64,000 bases of DNA from Paenibacillus sp. FSL R5-0766 (GCF_037971845.1 NZ_CP150227.1:3782001-3846000); one strand, 5' to 3'; positions 10,501 through 21,500 are shown, counted from the first letter of the stretch. Numbers and translations are program-made. Notes: generated from the sequence alone by a model not told the origin.

Positions 10501-13500
10501 ACGATTAACTGCGGATCAATGCTACAAAATTTACGAACAAGGTGGTCTCAACTATGGACTCGCCCATCGGTTGTTGGTTGAGGTACACGTGGGAGATAAC
10601 GAGGTGTTAGGACAGCTTCGACTGCCTTCTATACTAAAACATGAAATGCAATCCTATGTTCTGCATCCGGCCATCCTGGACGGGGCATTGCAATCCGCGA
10701 TCGGACTGTGGATGGAGGACAAGGAGGGAGAAGAAGGCAAAGAGTTGGAAAACGCAAATTCTTTGCTGCCGATTCCCTATGCCATGGATGAAATTCAGGT
10801 TCTGGGCTCCTGCACTGAAGAAATGTGGTCTCATGTGCGTTACAGCTCTGATTCCGCTTCATGCGCTGCGGATGACATGCCTAAGCTGGATATTGATTTG
10901 TTCTCCAGTACCGGGGTTCCATGTGTTCTTATTCAGGGACTTAGTTGCAGAGCCTTGAACAGCGGTATAGTCCCGGGGGATGAGCCGCATGGGTGGGAAA
11001 CGGCCATGTTGGTACCTCGTTGGGAAAAAAACGCCGCTGCCCTGAATGAGTGGAACCACCCTTATGACAGGCATATCGTAATGCTGGCTGAACCTTGGGC
11101 CGAACTGGCGGAGGAAATAAAGGAAAGACTGAAACGAGAGCAAATACCAACGGAGATCGTAGCGCTTGGACCTGAAAAGGTTGCTGAAATTAACAACGTT
11201 AGTGCAAGTTCCCAACGTTTTGCGTCTGCTTCAACCCAGGTTCTCCACGTACTTCAACAACTGGTGAGCAGTTCATCCAATGCCGAGAATGTGCTTATTC
11301 AGTTGCTGTACAGCCGTGAAAATCATTTTCAGCTGTATAGCGGATTAACAGGATTGCTGCGAACCGCGGCACTGGAAAATCCCCGAATTCATGTTCAGTT
11401 CATTGAAGATATGGAAGAGGGAGAGGGGTATTCAGAATCGAAGAACCGGCCTCGAGAACCGCGTAATGCCAAGCGTGCTGCCGAACTAATAAAGGCCAAC
11501 CGGGAGTCTGAGCATGTATGTATCGGCTACCAAGGCCCACAACGACAAGTGCTTCACTGGAAAGCCCTCCATCTGCCTGCCGAGACGGATGCCATGCCTT
11601 GGAAGAATGGCGGGGTGTACCTGATTACAGGAGGGGCAGGTGGCCTGGGCCATATTTTTGCCCGTGAGATTGCCTCTAAGGTAGTCAACGCAACGCTGAT
11701 TTTGACAGGTAGATCGGACATATCAGCGAATCAGGAGCAAGCGTGGGAACCCTTGAAAACAAATGGCACCACGATCATCTATCGCCAAGGGGATATATCC
11801 CGCGAAAAAGATACATCAGAGCTTGTTGCTTATATTCAGCATAGCTTCGGCCGTCTGGATGGAATCATCCATAGCGCAGGTTTAACGGGAGATCAGTACA
11901 TCTTGAACAAAACAAAAGCCGAAATGGAGAAGGTGCTTGCTCCGAAAGTTGCTGGCACCTTTCATCTGGATGAAGCAACCCGGGCGATGAAGCTGGACTT
12001 TTTTATCCTGTTTTCCTCCATGTCGGGTGTATATGGAAATCCGGGCCAATGCGATTACGCTGCAGCCAACGGATATATGGGCAGCTATGCACAGTATCGT
12101 CATCAATTAATGCTTGCCGGTAAACGGCAAGGAAGAACCCTGGCCATCCACTGGCCGTTATGGAAAGATGGCGGCATGCATTTAAGCCCTGCTGAAGAGA
12201 AGGGGTTATGGGAAAGTACGGGAATGCGTCCACTGGATATCGAAGCAGGTATTATGCTGCTTTACAGAGGTTTTCAGTCAACTGAATGTGAAATCATTGG
12301 GGTACAAGGAGATATTCCGAAGCTGATTTCCAGCCTGGAGTCACGTTGGAATATGAACCGTGCAACGCGGGATACCCCATTCGTTTCAGAAGCAGATGCC
12401 ATGTCTGTGCTGCAAAAATTGGCTGCGGAACTGCTTGGTGTGGGACCAGATGAGATTAGCCGCGAAGCGGATTGGCTTGAATGCGGACTGGACCAGCCTC
12501 AATTAACGCTCTTGGCCCAAAGGTTGAACGAGCAATGTGGGCTGGATCTGAGTCATGTTCTGTTTGTGGAATATCCAACGCTGCAATCTGCTTCCACATT
12601 TCTGAGCCAACGATACCCCAGCGCTTTCCCGTCAGCACCGTTAGATCCTGAGAGCGTACCATTACCGCGTACAAGTCAAACCAGCCTGCCAACGGATCGT
12701 TTGCTGAAGCACGCGCAGACCACAGCAGCAGACAATATACTGGCGGAGGCATTGGATACTTTTCTGAAAAGGGCCTTATCCGCGGTACTCAAAGTGCCCA
12801 CAGATCAAATTGTAAGCCACGCCCGACTGGAAGAGTATGGTATAGACTCGATTAGCATTACCCAATTGACGGATCAGCTCGAGGGTACTTTCGGGCCGTT
12901 GTCCAAAACACTTCTTTTTGAATATCAGACGCTCAAAGAGTTAAGTGGATATCTGATCAAGACCCACCGCGATACCGTCAATCGTCTGATTTCGGTTCCT
13001 GCACTGCCATATGAAGAACGTAAGGAGCGTTCGAATAAGACTAAAAATGCCCGATCTGGTCTGCAACACCCTCCATTTCGTGCATTCCATCGTCCAGTTC
13101 AGCGCCCCTTGGCACCAGCAGATGCTCAAGTGGGTTCACTTGCCAAGGATATCGCCATTATTGGCCTGTCCGGACGTTATCCCGAGGCGGACGATCTGGA
13201 ACAATTTTGGGAAAACTTGATGCAGGGCAGGGACAGTGTCACTGAAATTCCGTTGGATCGCTGGGATTACAGGCTACATATGCACCATGCGGACCCTAAT
13301 TCACCGAAGCCTGGCAGCAAGTGGGGAGGCTTCCTCCAGGGCGTGGATCGTTTTGACCCCTTGTTTTTCCAAATCTCGCCCAGAGAAGCACAGATGATGG
13401 ATCCGCAGGAGCGGCTGTTCCTGGAAACGGCGTATGAAGCGATTGAGGATGCGGGGTATACACCGGAGGGTCTGGCTTCCGCAACCGGAGATACTTGGGG

Positions 13501-16500
13501 AAACAGGGTTGGCGTATATGTTGGAGTCATGTACGAAGAATACCAGCTGTACGCCGCCCAGGCTCAGGCCATGGGAGATTCGTCCATCGCTTTAAGTGGC
13601 AATCCGGCATCCATCGCCAACCGAATATCGTATTATTGCAATTTCAATGGGCCAAGCATGGCTGTTGATACGATGTGCTCCTCTTCCTTGACTGCGATTC
13701 ATCTGGCCTGTCAGAGTCTTATATTGAAGGAATGCGAGGTGGCGGTGGCGGGCGGTGTCAACGTATCGATTCATCCAAACAAGTATATTTTACTGAACCA
13801 AGGAGGCTTCCTTTCAAGTGAAGGCCGATGCAAAAGCTTTGGTGCACAAGGGGACGGTTATGTTCCTGGCGAGGGTGTCGGAGCAGTCATACTCAAGCCG
13901 CTCAACAAGGCAATGGAAGACGGAGATCATATCTACGGGGTTATTAAAGGCAGCGCACTGAATCACGGTGGAAAAACGAATGGCTATACCGTGCCCAATC
14001 CGGCGGCACAGTCATGTGTCATAGGGAGAGCCATTGCTGAGGCGGACATCTCCGCCGATACCATTACCTATGTGGAGGCACACGGGACAGGTACATCGCT
14101 TGGTGATCCGATTGAGGTTGCCGGTCTGAGCAAAGCGTTTGCAGAATCCACGGACCAGCAGCAGTTTTGCGCTCTCGGGTCGGTAAAGTCCAACATCGGA
14201 CACGCCGAAAGTGCGGCGGGTATTGCCGGACTGACCAAAATTTTGCTCCAGCTGAAACATGGGCAACTGGTGCCCTCTTTGCATTCAGACCCGGCCAATC
14301 CGCATATCAACTTTGCGCAGACCCCGTTTCGTGTACAGCGGGACGCTGAACCGTGGAAGCCGTTGCAGCGGATGGAAAACGGCAAGCATGTCCAGATTTC
14401 GCGCAGGGCGGGCTTGTCTTCATTTGGTGCGGGTGGTTCCAATGCCCACCTGATTATTGAGGAAGCACATTACCATCCACATGAGGGGGCAACGTTAAAC
14501 GAAGCAACAAGAGGAGGAGCTGTCATCATTGTGCTCTCCGCGCGAACCCGATCCGCTCTCAGGGAACGAGCCAGACGTTTGCTCACTGCTGTGGATGAGA
14601 AGCATCTCACCGCAGGAGCAGAGGAAGAACCGGAACGTTTGCTGGAGCGCTTGGCATTTACGCTTCAAACCGGAAGACAGGAGATGGAAGAGCGCCTCGG
14701 ATTCGTAGTGCGATCCGTTCAGGAGTTGAAGGAACGTCTTCAACTTTTCCTGGGAAATGAGAACACGAACGAGACAGTAGATGGAATAGACGGAGTGTAC
14801 CTCGGAAATGTCAAATCCAATCAGGCTGTGCAGGCAGCAATGGCCATGGATGAGCATTTTGGCGAAGTGGTGAGCCGTTGGTTAAATGAAGGAATTTACG
14901 GCAAAGTGCTGGATCTGTGGGTGAAAGGCATCCAAGCGGACTGGAGTGTTCTATACTCCACAGGACAACCTCGTCGAATTAGTCTGCCTGGTTATCCGTT
15001 TGAGCGCGAGCGCTGCTGGTTTGAATTGCCTGAGGAAGCCGCTATCCCTGAACATGTGCATCGTCTCAACTCTGTAGCATCTGCTGGAATTCAGAAAGCA
15101 GCACCGGAGCGCCAAATGACTGCTTATCACAAAGACTGGCTGCTTACGGACATTGCACCCATCTCCGATGAAAGCAACCCTGTTGGAAAGATTCTGATCC
15201 TTGCCAATCGGGATTCAGCAGCCCTTGCTGCGAGATTAACAGAACATTTTAAACATACGGTGGTTTTGAATGAAGAACAGTTGAATGATCCGGGACGCCA
15301 TTGGCTCCAAGATGAGGAACGTTTAAAGCATGGACTGACAGGTTTGATTGATCTGACAGCATGCATGAAACAGACCACTGTTGATGATGCTTGCGAAGAA
15401 CAGATCCGGCCAGGATGGTTGCAGCTTGTGCAGGACGTCATTGAAGTCCATGGTCATGAGGGGATGCTGCTGCTGTTGGTGACTTGTGGCTTGGAGTCGT
15501 TCCGCAATTCGAAAGTGAATCTGGCCCACGCCTCTCGTGCGGGTCTGTTCCGCATGTTGCAATCCGAATACCGAAGCATCCAATCCAGACATCTGGATGT
15601 TGATCCATCGGCATCGGAAGAGGCAAAGATAGAATGTATTACAACAGAGTTCCGGCAAACAGATCGGGAACCGGAGATATGCTACCGTGATGGTAAACGC
15701 TGGCGTTCCTATATGCGTGAGTTGCCTTATGGGACGGGTATGAACAAAGATGTTATGGAATCTTGGATCGATCCGGAACGACCTTTCCTGGAAGCAAATC
15801 AGGTGTTGTGGATTACCGGAGGTACCCGCGGACTTGGAATGGCATGTGCTCGCCATTTCGTGAAGCATCACAACGTGAAGCGGCTGTTGTTGACTGGACG
15901 GGAAGCCATTCCTCAGCGGGAGGAATGGGACGTATATGCAAGCCATGACACTGCGATGGGCGCCAAAGTCAGATCCTTGTTGGAACTCGAACAACTGGGG
16001 GCCGAGGTGCTTGTTACGGATATCCCACTTACAAACGAGAACGCCATTCAGGCAGAACTGGCCAGAGTTAAGCGCTCAATGGGTCCTATTGGAGGGGTTA
16101 TTCATTGTGCTGGCAACGTGGATACTGCCAATCCGGCTTTTATTCGCAAGCAGGCGGATGCCATGCAGCGGGTGCTTGATCCAAAAACAGGCGGGGTGCA
16201 TACGTTGTTTCATGCGTTCAGGCATGAGCGACTGCGCTTCTTTGTGCTGTTTTCCTCTGTGTCCTCAGCGATGCCTTCACTGGGAGCAGGACAGAGCGAT
16301 TATGTGATGGCTAACGCGTATATGGACTATTTTGCGGAAGCCGCATCCCGGGAAAGTGCGATCTCTCCATTCCCGGTCATCAGCATCCAGTGGCCAAGCT
16401 GGGAGGAATCCGGTTTTGGTGAGGTCACAAGCGAAGCATATCGCCAGAGCGGCCTTCTCGGCATCACCGATGCGGAAGGAATGTTATGGCTGGATCGGAT

Positions 16501-18577
16501 TATTCGGGAAAACAGGGGACCTGTTATTCTGCCGGCTATAGTTGCATCGCAAACTGTTCACAAGGGAGAGCAACAAGCGGAGTATCAGGCAGAGGCATCG
16601 TTAAGTGAAGCACAGCAGGTATCCATTCCGTTAATTCCACTTCCGGCTGAGCGGATGACCGCAAGCTTCCCGGCGGAGCTGCAGAACAGGACACTGGGGT
16701 GGCTTAAGGCTTTGATGGCAAAAGAACTGAGATTGGATGAATCCCGGCTGGATGAAGATACCCCTTTTCAGCATTACGGAATGGATTCGATCCTGCTTGT
16801 CCAGGTTCTGACGGTCATGGACCGGGAGCTGCAGCATGTTGCAACAGATCCTTCGCTGCTGCTTGAACACCCAACACTTCGCCAATTAGCACAACATCTG
16901 GTTCGGATCTATCCCGAATCTTTGACTGACCTGTTGATGGAACCCAACACTAAGTTGGCGGAAAATTCGAATGGAAAACCTTCCGATGTTCGTTCAATGA
17001 CTTCCACTCCTCCTGTGCAACGTGCTGAACAAGGTATGGATGGTCACACCGGACTGATCGAATCGAATGATGCTGTGGATGAAGCATACGAAGAGCCAGC
17101 GAAGCCGGAGCAAACCAAAAAACCGGATAAAATCGCAATTGTTGGGGTCGCCTGTCATTTTCCTGATGCCGAGAATCCGGCGCAATTCTGGTCCAATCTG
17201 CAAAAGGGCAAAGATAGCATGACCGAGATCCCGGCGGAACGCTTGAGGTTGACAGGTAGTAGCACCAATAGGACTTTCGCTTCCAGCAAGCGCTTTGGGG
17301 CGTTCATTCGGGACATTGAGCAGTTTGATCCGGCATTTTTCCGAATTACAGATACGCTGGCAGAACAGCTCGATCCGCTCCAGCGCCAACTGCTGGAAGT
17401 GAGCGTGGAGGCCGCCGCAGACGCAGGATACAGCCGGGAACGTTTATGGAATTCGCAGACCGGCGTATTTGTTGGCTCCAGAGCGAGCAACTTTTCGTCC
17501 AAGCTGGGCGGTAGCACCAAAGATACAATCGTTGGCATCGGCCAAAACTTTATCGCTGCACATCTGTCCCATTTTTATAATCTGAAAGGCCCCAACATGG
17601 TGGTGGATACCGCTTGTTCCAGTTCACTTACCGCAGTTCATCTTGCTGTACGAAGTCTGTTGGATGGGGAATGCGATCTCGCTTTTGCGGGCGGTGTGGA
17701 TATTCTGCTGGATGATGCGCCCTACGAGATGCTTGGAGCTGCCAGCGTATTATCTCCGGATTCTCGTTGCAAAACGTTCAGTGCGGACGCAAACGGCATC
17801 GGGCTGGGAGAAGGCTGCGGCGTTGTATTACTTAAACCGCTGTCATCAGCCATCACCGATCAGGACGCGATCTATGGGGTCATCGATGGTACCTCCATCA
17901 ATAATGATGGTCAAACGATGGGCATTACCACACCTAACCCGGAAGCCCAGCAGGAATTGCTGGAAAAAGCGATTTTAAATGCAGGGATTCATCCTTCCAC
18001 CATCAGCTATATTGAAACACATGGAACAGGGACACTAATTGGTGATCCCATCGAACTTAAGGCTTTGACAGGTGTTTTTGCAAAATATACAAATCAGCGC
18101 CAGTTTTGCGGCGTAGGCAGTGTCAAAAGCAATATCGGGCATCTGCTGAGCGCATCGGGCATTGCCAGCCTGATTAAGGTATTGCTCTCGCTTGCTCACC
18201 GCGAGCTTCCGCCGACGATTCACTGCGACCAGCCCAATCCGCGGTTCCAGTTCAGGGAATCTCCTTTTTATATTGTACAGCAGCACCAGCCATGGGGAAG
18301 TGGTCCCAGCGACTTACTGCGTGCAGGCATTAGTGCATTCGGACTTGGAGGCAATAACGCACACATTATTGTAAGCAACGAAGGTATTCCTACCGAACGT
18401 ATGGTAAGCCTGCCGCTTCGTTTCTCTGATTCACCTTTTCAACGCAAGTATTGCTGGCCACCCGTCAAGGCAACGGAATCGGTGGAGGCATCGTCCATTG
18501 CTTCAGCTGCGTCGTCGATGCAACAGCTATCGGAGCATTCGGAGCAATCAAGCTTTTTTGATTTTATCAAGCTATGA
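7544..18577 (+). CDS. trans-AT polyketide synthase, protein 2: ACP | KS-DH-KR-ACP*-ACP | KS-KR-ACP | KS
   Basis: I chose TTG 7544 because a near-perfect ribosome site (AAGGAGGTGAT, 7529-7539) lies 8 bases upstream; the frame is open from TTG 7514. About 3677 residues. Order: short helical N-terminus (docking-like), ACP (Ser codon 7805-7807) completing the module begun on protein 1; KS about 8143-9460 (Cys 8672-8674); DH (DHRIGQERILPG, HPAILDGALQS); KR (ITGGAGGLG, QCDYAAANGYM); an ACP-like fold whose GLDS motif reads GLDQ (12494-12496), so it cannot carry phosphopantetheine; an intact ACP (YGIDSI near 12840); KS about 13144-14470 (Cys 13676-13678); KR (ITGGTRGLG near 15815); ACP (YGMDSI near 16780); KS about 17128-18375 (DTACSSS). 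All three KS keep Cys and both His motifs. The protein stops soon after the last KS, so the downstream DH is on protein 3. Confidence 0.96.
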   Translation: MEDQLSTLYRKIRQGKLSDQQAAEQLQRLLSGSGEQESSLKETLHEEREDDINEKAIRYVKKILSSSLMLPERQIDAHAPLENYGIDSVMVMKLTDQLEQQFGPLSKTLFYEYQNIAELAGYFMSHHRERLEQLTGVQAKSKPDVQLRTSELESSTIRKSESLNSFDKRQRSAGSRRKIPAAISASGESTSEEHLHSKSLDIAIIGMSGRYPKSSNLEQFWENLKFGKDCITEIPEDRWDYRIHTEMNGSKGKYSGKWGGFLDGVDRFDPLFFQISPKEAERIDPQERLFLECVYETLQDAGYTREQAAGPDAPPDQMGNVGVFAGVMYQEYQLYGAEARIAGKEPFALNGNPASIANRVSYFCNFHGPSMVVDTMCSSSLTAIHLACQSLSKKECLTAIAGGVNVSVHPNKYVMLTQGQFLSSKGRCESFGEGGDGYVPGEGVGAVMLKPLSRAIADGDHIYGVIKGTAVNHGGKTNGYTVPNPARQAEVIETAVAEAGIDIADISYIEAHGTGTSLGDPIEITGLTQAFRKGKAADNKCAIGSAKSNIGHCESAAGIAGLTKVLLQMQHRQLVPSIHADPPNPHIQFDKTPFAVQKQLSDWDRKTIESGDSTREVPRIAGISSFGAGGSNAHIIVQEYCPGQSDMFLAEQNKPDKQQALIVLSARNEEQLRELCKRMLTALRSNRYQEEQLASIAYTLQTGREMMNMRLGIVAGSLQELSSKLESYCSGDQDMDDMYVGYAGDAQQPLSILSTDADMSHTLMNWIAKRKFGKLLEFWVKGLNVDWNLLHNGFRHCKISLPTYPFAKERYWVSGEPSAEFQMKGNFTHNGYAGHIPFIHPLLHENKSNLSEQKYVTVLTGQEFYLNDHRIGQERILPGAAYLEMAHAAVSDALGEQQKNVSLILKNHVWMRPLVVRDTPVPLHIRLHASLEEQPIQYEMYSGMSSDGSGEKVHSSGYASIVSLEPELVAATTIDPDEIKARCNTKRLTADQCYKIYEQGGLNYGLAHRLLVEVHVGDNEVLGQLRLPSILKHEMQSYVLHPAILDGALQSAIGLWMEDKEGEEGKELENANSLLPIPYAMDEIQVLGSCTEEMWSHVRYSSDSASCAADDMPKLDIDLFSSTGVPCVLIQGLSCRALNSGIVPGDEPHGWETAMLVPRWEKNAAALNEWNHPYDRHIVMLAEPWAELAEEIKERLKREQIPTEIVALGPEKVAEINNVSASSQRFASASTQVLHVLQQLVSSSSNAENVLIQLLYSRENHFQLYSGLTGLLRTAALENPRIHVQFIEDMEEGEGYSESKNRPREPRNAKRAAELIKANRESEHVCIGYQGPQRQVLHWKALHLPAETDAMPWKNGGVYLITGGAGGLGHIFAREIASKVVNATLILTGRSDISANQEQAWEPLKTNGTTIIYRQGDISREKDTSELVAYIQHSFGRLDGIIHSAGLTGDQYILNKTKAEMEKVLAPKVAGTFHLDEATRAMKLDFFILFSSMSGVYGNPGQCDYAAANGYMGSYAQYRHQLMLAGKRQGRTLAIHWPLWKDGGMHLSPAEEKGLWESTGMRPLDIEAGIMLLYRGFQSTECEIIGVQGDIPKLISSLESRWNMNRATRDTPFVSEADAMSVLQKLAAELLGVGPDEISREADWLECGLDQPQLTLLAQRLNEQCGLDLSHVLFVEYPTLQSASTFLSQRYPSAFPSAPLDPESVPLPRTSQTSLPTDRLLKHAQTTAADNILAEALDTFLKRALSAVLKVPTDQIVSHARLEEYGIDSISITQLTDQLEGTFGPLSKTLLFEYQTLKELSGYLIKTHRDTVNRLISVPALPYEERKERSNKTKNARSGLQHPPFRAFHRPVQRPLAPADAQVGSLAKDIAIIGLSGRYPEADDLEQFWENLMQGRDSVTEIPLDRWDYRLHMHHADPNSPKPGSKWGGFLQGVDRFDPLFFQISPREAQMMDPQERLFLETAYEAIEDAGYTPEGLASATGDTWGNRVGVYVGVMYEEYQLYAAQAQAMGDSSIALSGNPASIANRISYYCNFNGPSMAVDTMCSSSLTAIHLACQSLILKECEVAVAGGVNVSIHPNKYILLNQGGFLSSEGRCKSFGAQGDGYVPGEGVGAVILKPLNKAMEDGDHIYGVIKGSALNHGGKTNGYTVPNPAAQSCVIGRAIAEADISADTITYVEAHGTGTSLGDPIEVAGLSKAFAESTDQQQFCALGSVKSNIGHAESAAGIAGLTKILLQLKHGQLVPSLHSDPANPHINFAQTPFRVQRDAEPWKPLQRMENGKHVQISRRAGLSSFGAGGSNAHLIIEEAHYHPHEGATLNEATRGGAVIIVLSARTRSALRERARRLLTAVDEKHLTAGAEEEPERLLERLAFTLQTGRQEMEERLGFVVRSVQELKERLQLFLGNENTNETVDGIDGVYLGNVKSNQAVQAAMAMDEHFGEVVSRWLNEGIYGKVLDLWVKGIQADWSVLYSTGQPRRISLPGYPFERERCWFELPEEAAIPEHVHRLNSVASAGIQKAAPERQMTAYHKDWLLTDIAPISDESNPVGKILILANRDSAALAARLTEHFKHTVVLNEEQLNDPGRHWLQDEERLKHGLTGLIDLTACMKQTTVDDACEEQIRPGWLQLVQDVIEVHGHEGMLLLLVTCGLESFRNSKVNLAHASRAGLFRMLQSEYRSIQSRHLDVDPSASEEAKIECITTEFRQTDREPEICYRDGKRWRSYMRELPYGTGMNKDVMESWIDPERPFLEANQVLWITGGTRGLGMACARHFVKHHNVKRLLLTGREAIPQREEWDVYASHDTAMGAKVRSLLELEQLGAEVLVTDIPLTNENAIQAELARVKRSMGPIGGVIHCAGNVDTANPAFIRKQADAMQRVLDPKTGGVHTLFHAFRHERLRFFVLFSSVSSAMPSLGAGQSDYVMANAYMDYFAEAASRESAISPFPVISIQWPSWEESGFGEVTSEAYRQSGLLGITDAEGMLWLDRIIRENRGPVILPAIVASQTVHKGEQQAEYQAEASLSEAQQVSIPLIPLPAERMTASFPAELQNRTLGWLKALMAKELRLDESRLDEDTPFQHYGMDSILLVQVLTVMDRELQHVATDPSLLLEHPTLRQLAQHLVRIYPESLTDLLMEPNTKLAENSNGKPSDVRSMTSTPPVQRAEQGMDGHTGLIESNDAVDEAYEEPAKPEQTKKPDKIAIVGVACHFPDAENPAQFWSNLQKGKDSMTEIPAERLRLTGSSTNRTFASSKRFGAFIRDIEQFDPAFFRITDTLAEQLDPLQRQLLEVSVEAAADAGYSRERLWNSQTGVFVGSRASNFSSKLGGSTKDTIVGIGQNFIAAHLSHFYNLKGPNMVVDTACSSSLTAVHLAVRSLLDGECDLAFAGGVDILLDDAPYEMLGAASVLSPDSRCKTFSADANGIGLGEGCGVVLLKPLSSAITDQDAIYGVIDGTSINNDGQTMGITTPNPEAQQELLEKAILNAGIHPSTISYIETHGTGTLIGDPIELKALTGVFAKYTNQRQFCGVGSVKSNIGHLLSASGIASLIKVLLSLAHRELPPTIHCDQPNPRFQFRESPFYIVQQHQPWGSGPSDLLRAGISAFGLGGNNAHIIVSNEGIPTERMVSLPLRFSDSPFQRKYCWPPVKATESVEASSIASAASSMQQLSEHSEQSSFFDFIKL

Positions 18578-18596
18578 GAAGGGAGTGACGCGGATC

Positions 18597-21500
18597 ATGA
18601 CATTGCCTGCAACCGAATCATTTTTACAGCGATTGCGCCACAGCGACTATTTCGTGAGAGATCATCGTGTTCACGGCGTCTGCACCCTTCCGGGTGTAGT
18701 ACTGCTGGATATGGTGTATCGACTGAGCAACAGCCATCTGCGTACAACCTCCATTGAACTTCGGGATATCGTGTTTACACAGCCGATTGTCACTTCGACC
18801 GATTTTGATGTGGATATTAGGCTGACATTGTCCATGAAGGTAGATGAGGGTCAGGTCACGATTCATAGCCGCAAAGTACCAAAAGACGGTGAGCCGCCTT
18901 CATCTGATGTGCTGAATATGGAATGCAAGCTGTATTTGCTCGGAGGGAGGGAGCCTGTACAACCTCTACAGCATACACAACCGCTACCTTCCAAAGACAC
19001 AGACGGGCTTCAGACATGGGATATGGATCAGATCTATCAGCTCGCCCGACAGGCGGATATACAACATTTTTCCTTTATGAAAAACAACGGAGAAGTCTAC
19101 AGACAAGACCAAATGGAGTGGATGGATATCCAGCTGAGTAGCCTGGCCGAGCAGTATTTGGACAAGTTCCACGCTCATGTGGCCCTGTTGGATGGGGCGA
19201 CCTTTGCCGGGTCGTCCTTCCGCCTGGGGCATGTCGACGGTCTGGATGCAGAAGTTCCGCCATACATTCCGTTCATGATTGAACGATTTGTTATATACGA
19301 CCGTTTTCCAGCTGAGATTCGCACGTTTACCGAACAAACACCAAGTGATCTTTCCGGTGGGGATATCATCTCCCGCAGCATTGCTGTTACGGATCGGGAG
19401 GGCAGATTGCTTGCGGAGTTTGTGCATTTGAAGGCAAAAAGGGTTCGCCATGCCGCATCCATTACCGGACTGACAAACCCAATGACAACTGGACGCAGCA
19501 ACAAACCAGCTTCTAAAGCGGCCATAGCTGAAAGTTCCGAATGGGCAAAGACAACTCAATTGTCTGCGGGCTCACAAGATCAGGTCCGAACCACGATTTC
19601 GGCTTATGTGAAAGCTGAAATCGCACGTATGCTGAACATTTTACCTGAGACAGTGGATGAGCATGCAGGCTTCTATGAGCAGGGACTAGATTCCATGCAT
19701 CTGCTTGAGCTCGTGAAACGGCTGGAAAACCGGGTGAACATGGCGCTTTATCCAACGCTGCTGTTTGAGCACTCTTCCGTGCAGGCGTTGACCGAATACC
19801 TATACACACATTGTTCCGACGCCTGGAATGAGGCAGCCGCGGTGTCGGAACGTGTGAACTTGAATACGCTCCCGGCTCAAAGCAGTCATTCGACTGATGA
19901 ACAACCTGCAACGCATTCGGAAATACCAGCAACAGCCAGAGAAATCGAGGGGAAAGGAGAACCTGTATGTTATGAGCCTAAATGGATTAAAACACTGGAT
20001 ATCCATGAGGCTGAATCTGCCCGACACATGATAGCAGATGGAAAAGAGCTGCAGTCCGATCTTACCCCGTACCGGATAGTTGTTCTCTATGGCAATTATC
20101 CGGATCTTGCTGCCAAGTTGGAGCTTCAATCTGACATATACGAGGTTCATCAATTGCCTGATCATTTGTCCATGGACGTTGATCTGTACCGCCAGAAGGT
20201 AACCGCGTTATACGGAATGATCCAGGCAAAAGCAATTCACCCGAATGAGGGCAGACGAATCGTTCTTCAAGTGCTGTCGGATTCCCGTGACACGGGAGGA
20301 TACATTCACGGATTTGAAGGGCTGGTAAAGACAGCTGCGATGGAGCTTCCAGTCTTTGGGGCTCAATTAATCAGAATGGATCTGCATGAAAGCTCCATGG
20401 ATGAGACGTTAATTCGTCAACTTCGACTCGAAGCCGAAAACATCTCGTCAGGGTCCGCTGTCTCCATATGGTACAAAGGAGACTCCCTTCAGCGGCATGT
20501 TCGCAAGCTGGTGGAGATACCTGTTCCGGGGGCCGCATTGGAAAAAAACTATAAGCCTGACGGAGTCTATGTTATTACCGGCGGCATGGGGGGGCTGGGG
20601 TATGCGCTGGCCGTGCATCTTTCCCGTCAATGCAGATGCAAGCTGGTTCTTGTCGGGCGTTCTCCGCTGAGTGAGAACATTCAGAGCAAACTGAATCCGC
20701 TGAGAATCAACGGTGCAGAAGCCATGTATATTCAGGCCGATACAACCGTTCAGGCCGAGATGAAGCAGGCTGTCCTGCAGATTCGGGATCAGTATGGCGA
20801 AATCACGGGGGTATTTCACTGTGCAGGAACTGCCAAAGACCAGTTGATGCTGCAAAAGCCTTTGTCCGACCTGGAGCAGGTGTTAAAGCCCAAAATGGAT
20901 GGGCTCTGGAATCTGGAGCAGGCCTTAAATGATCTCAGACCAGAGTTCACGGTTGCGTTTTCCTCCCTGTCAGCCATTGTAGGCAACAAAGGGCAGGCTG
21001 ATTACGCTGTGGCCAACAGCTGTATGGACAGACTTTTGTTGAATCATCAGGAGGGAGGTGGAACAAACGGGACAATTACACGCCAGTTTACAATTAACTG
21101 GCCGTTATGGGCAGATGGCGGCATGCAAGTGAATGATCACATTCGCAGCAGCATGTATTCTTCCTCCGGTTCAATGCCGCTGCCGCTGGCAGAGGGGATG
21201 GCGCTTATCGACCGGATTATTGCTCAGGATGTTTCGCAGGTCGTACTTCTCTATGGAAACAAATCCCGGATTCAGTCCGTCATGGGAGACGACATGGCTA
21301 TTCATTTGCCGCCGCCATCTGATCCGGAAGATATTGCTGTCATCGGCATGGCGGGAAGGTATCCCTCGGCGAACAACATGGACGAATTGGCCCGGATTCT
21401 GAAAGAGGGACGAGATTGTATCACGCCCATGCCAGATGAACGCTGGGCGGGGCTGCATCTTCCGTATTCCGCTTCTGAATATTACCCGGCTGGCGGATTT

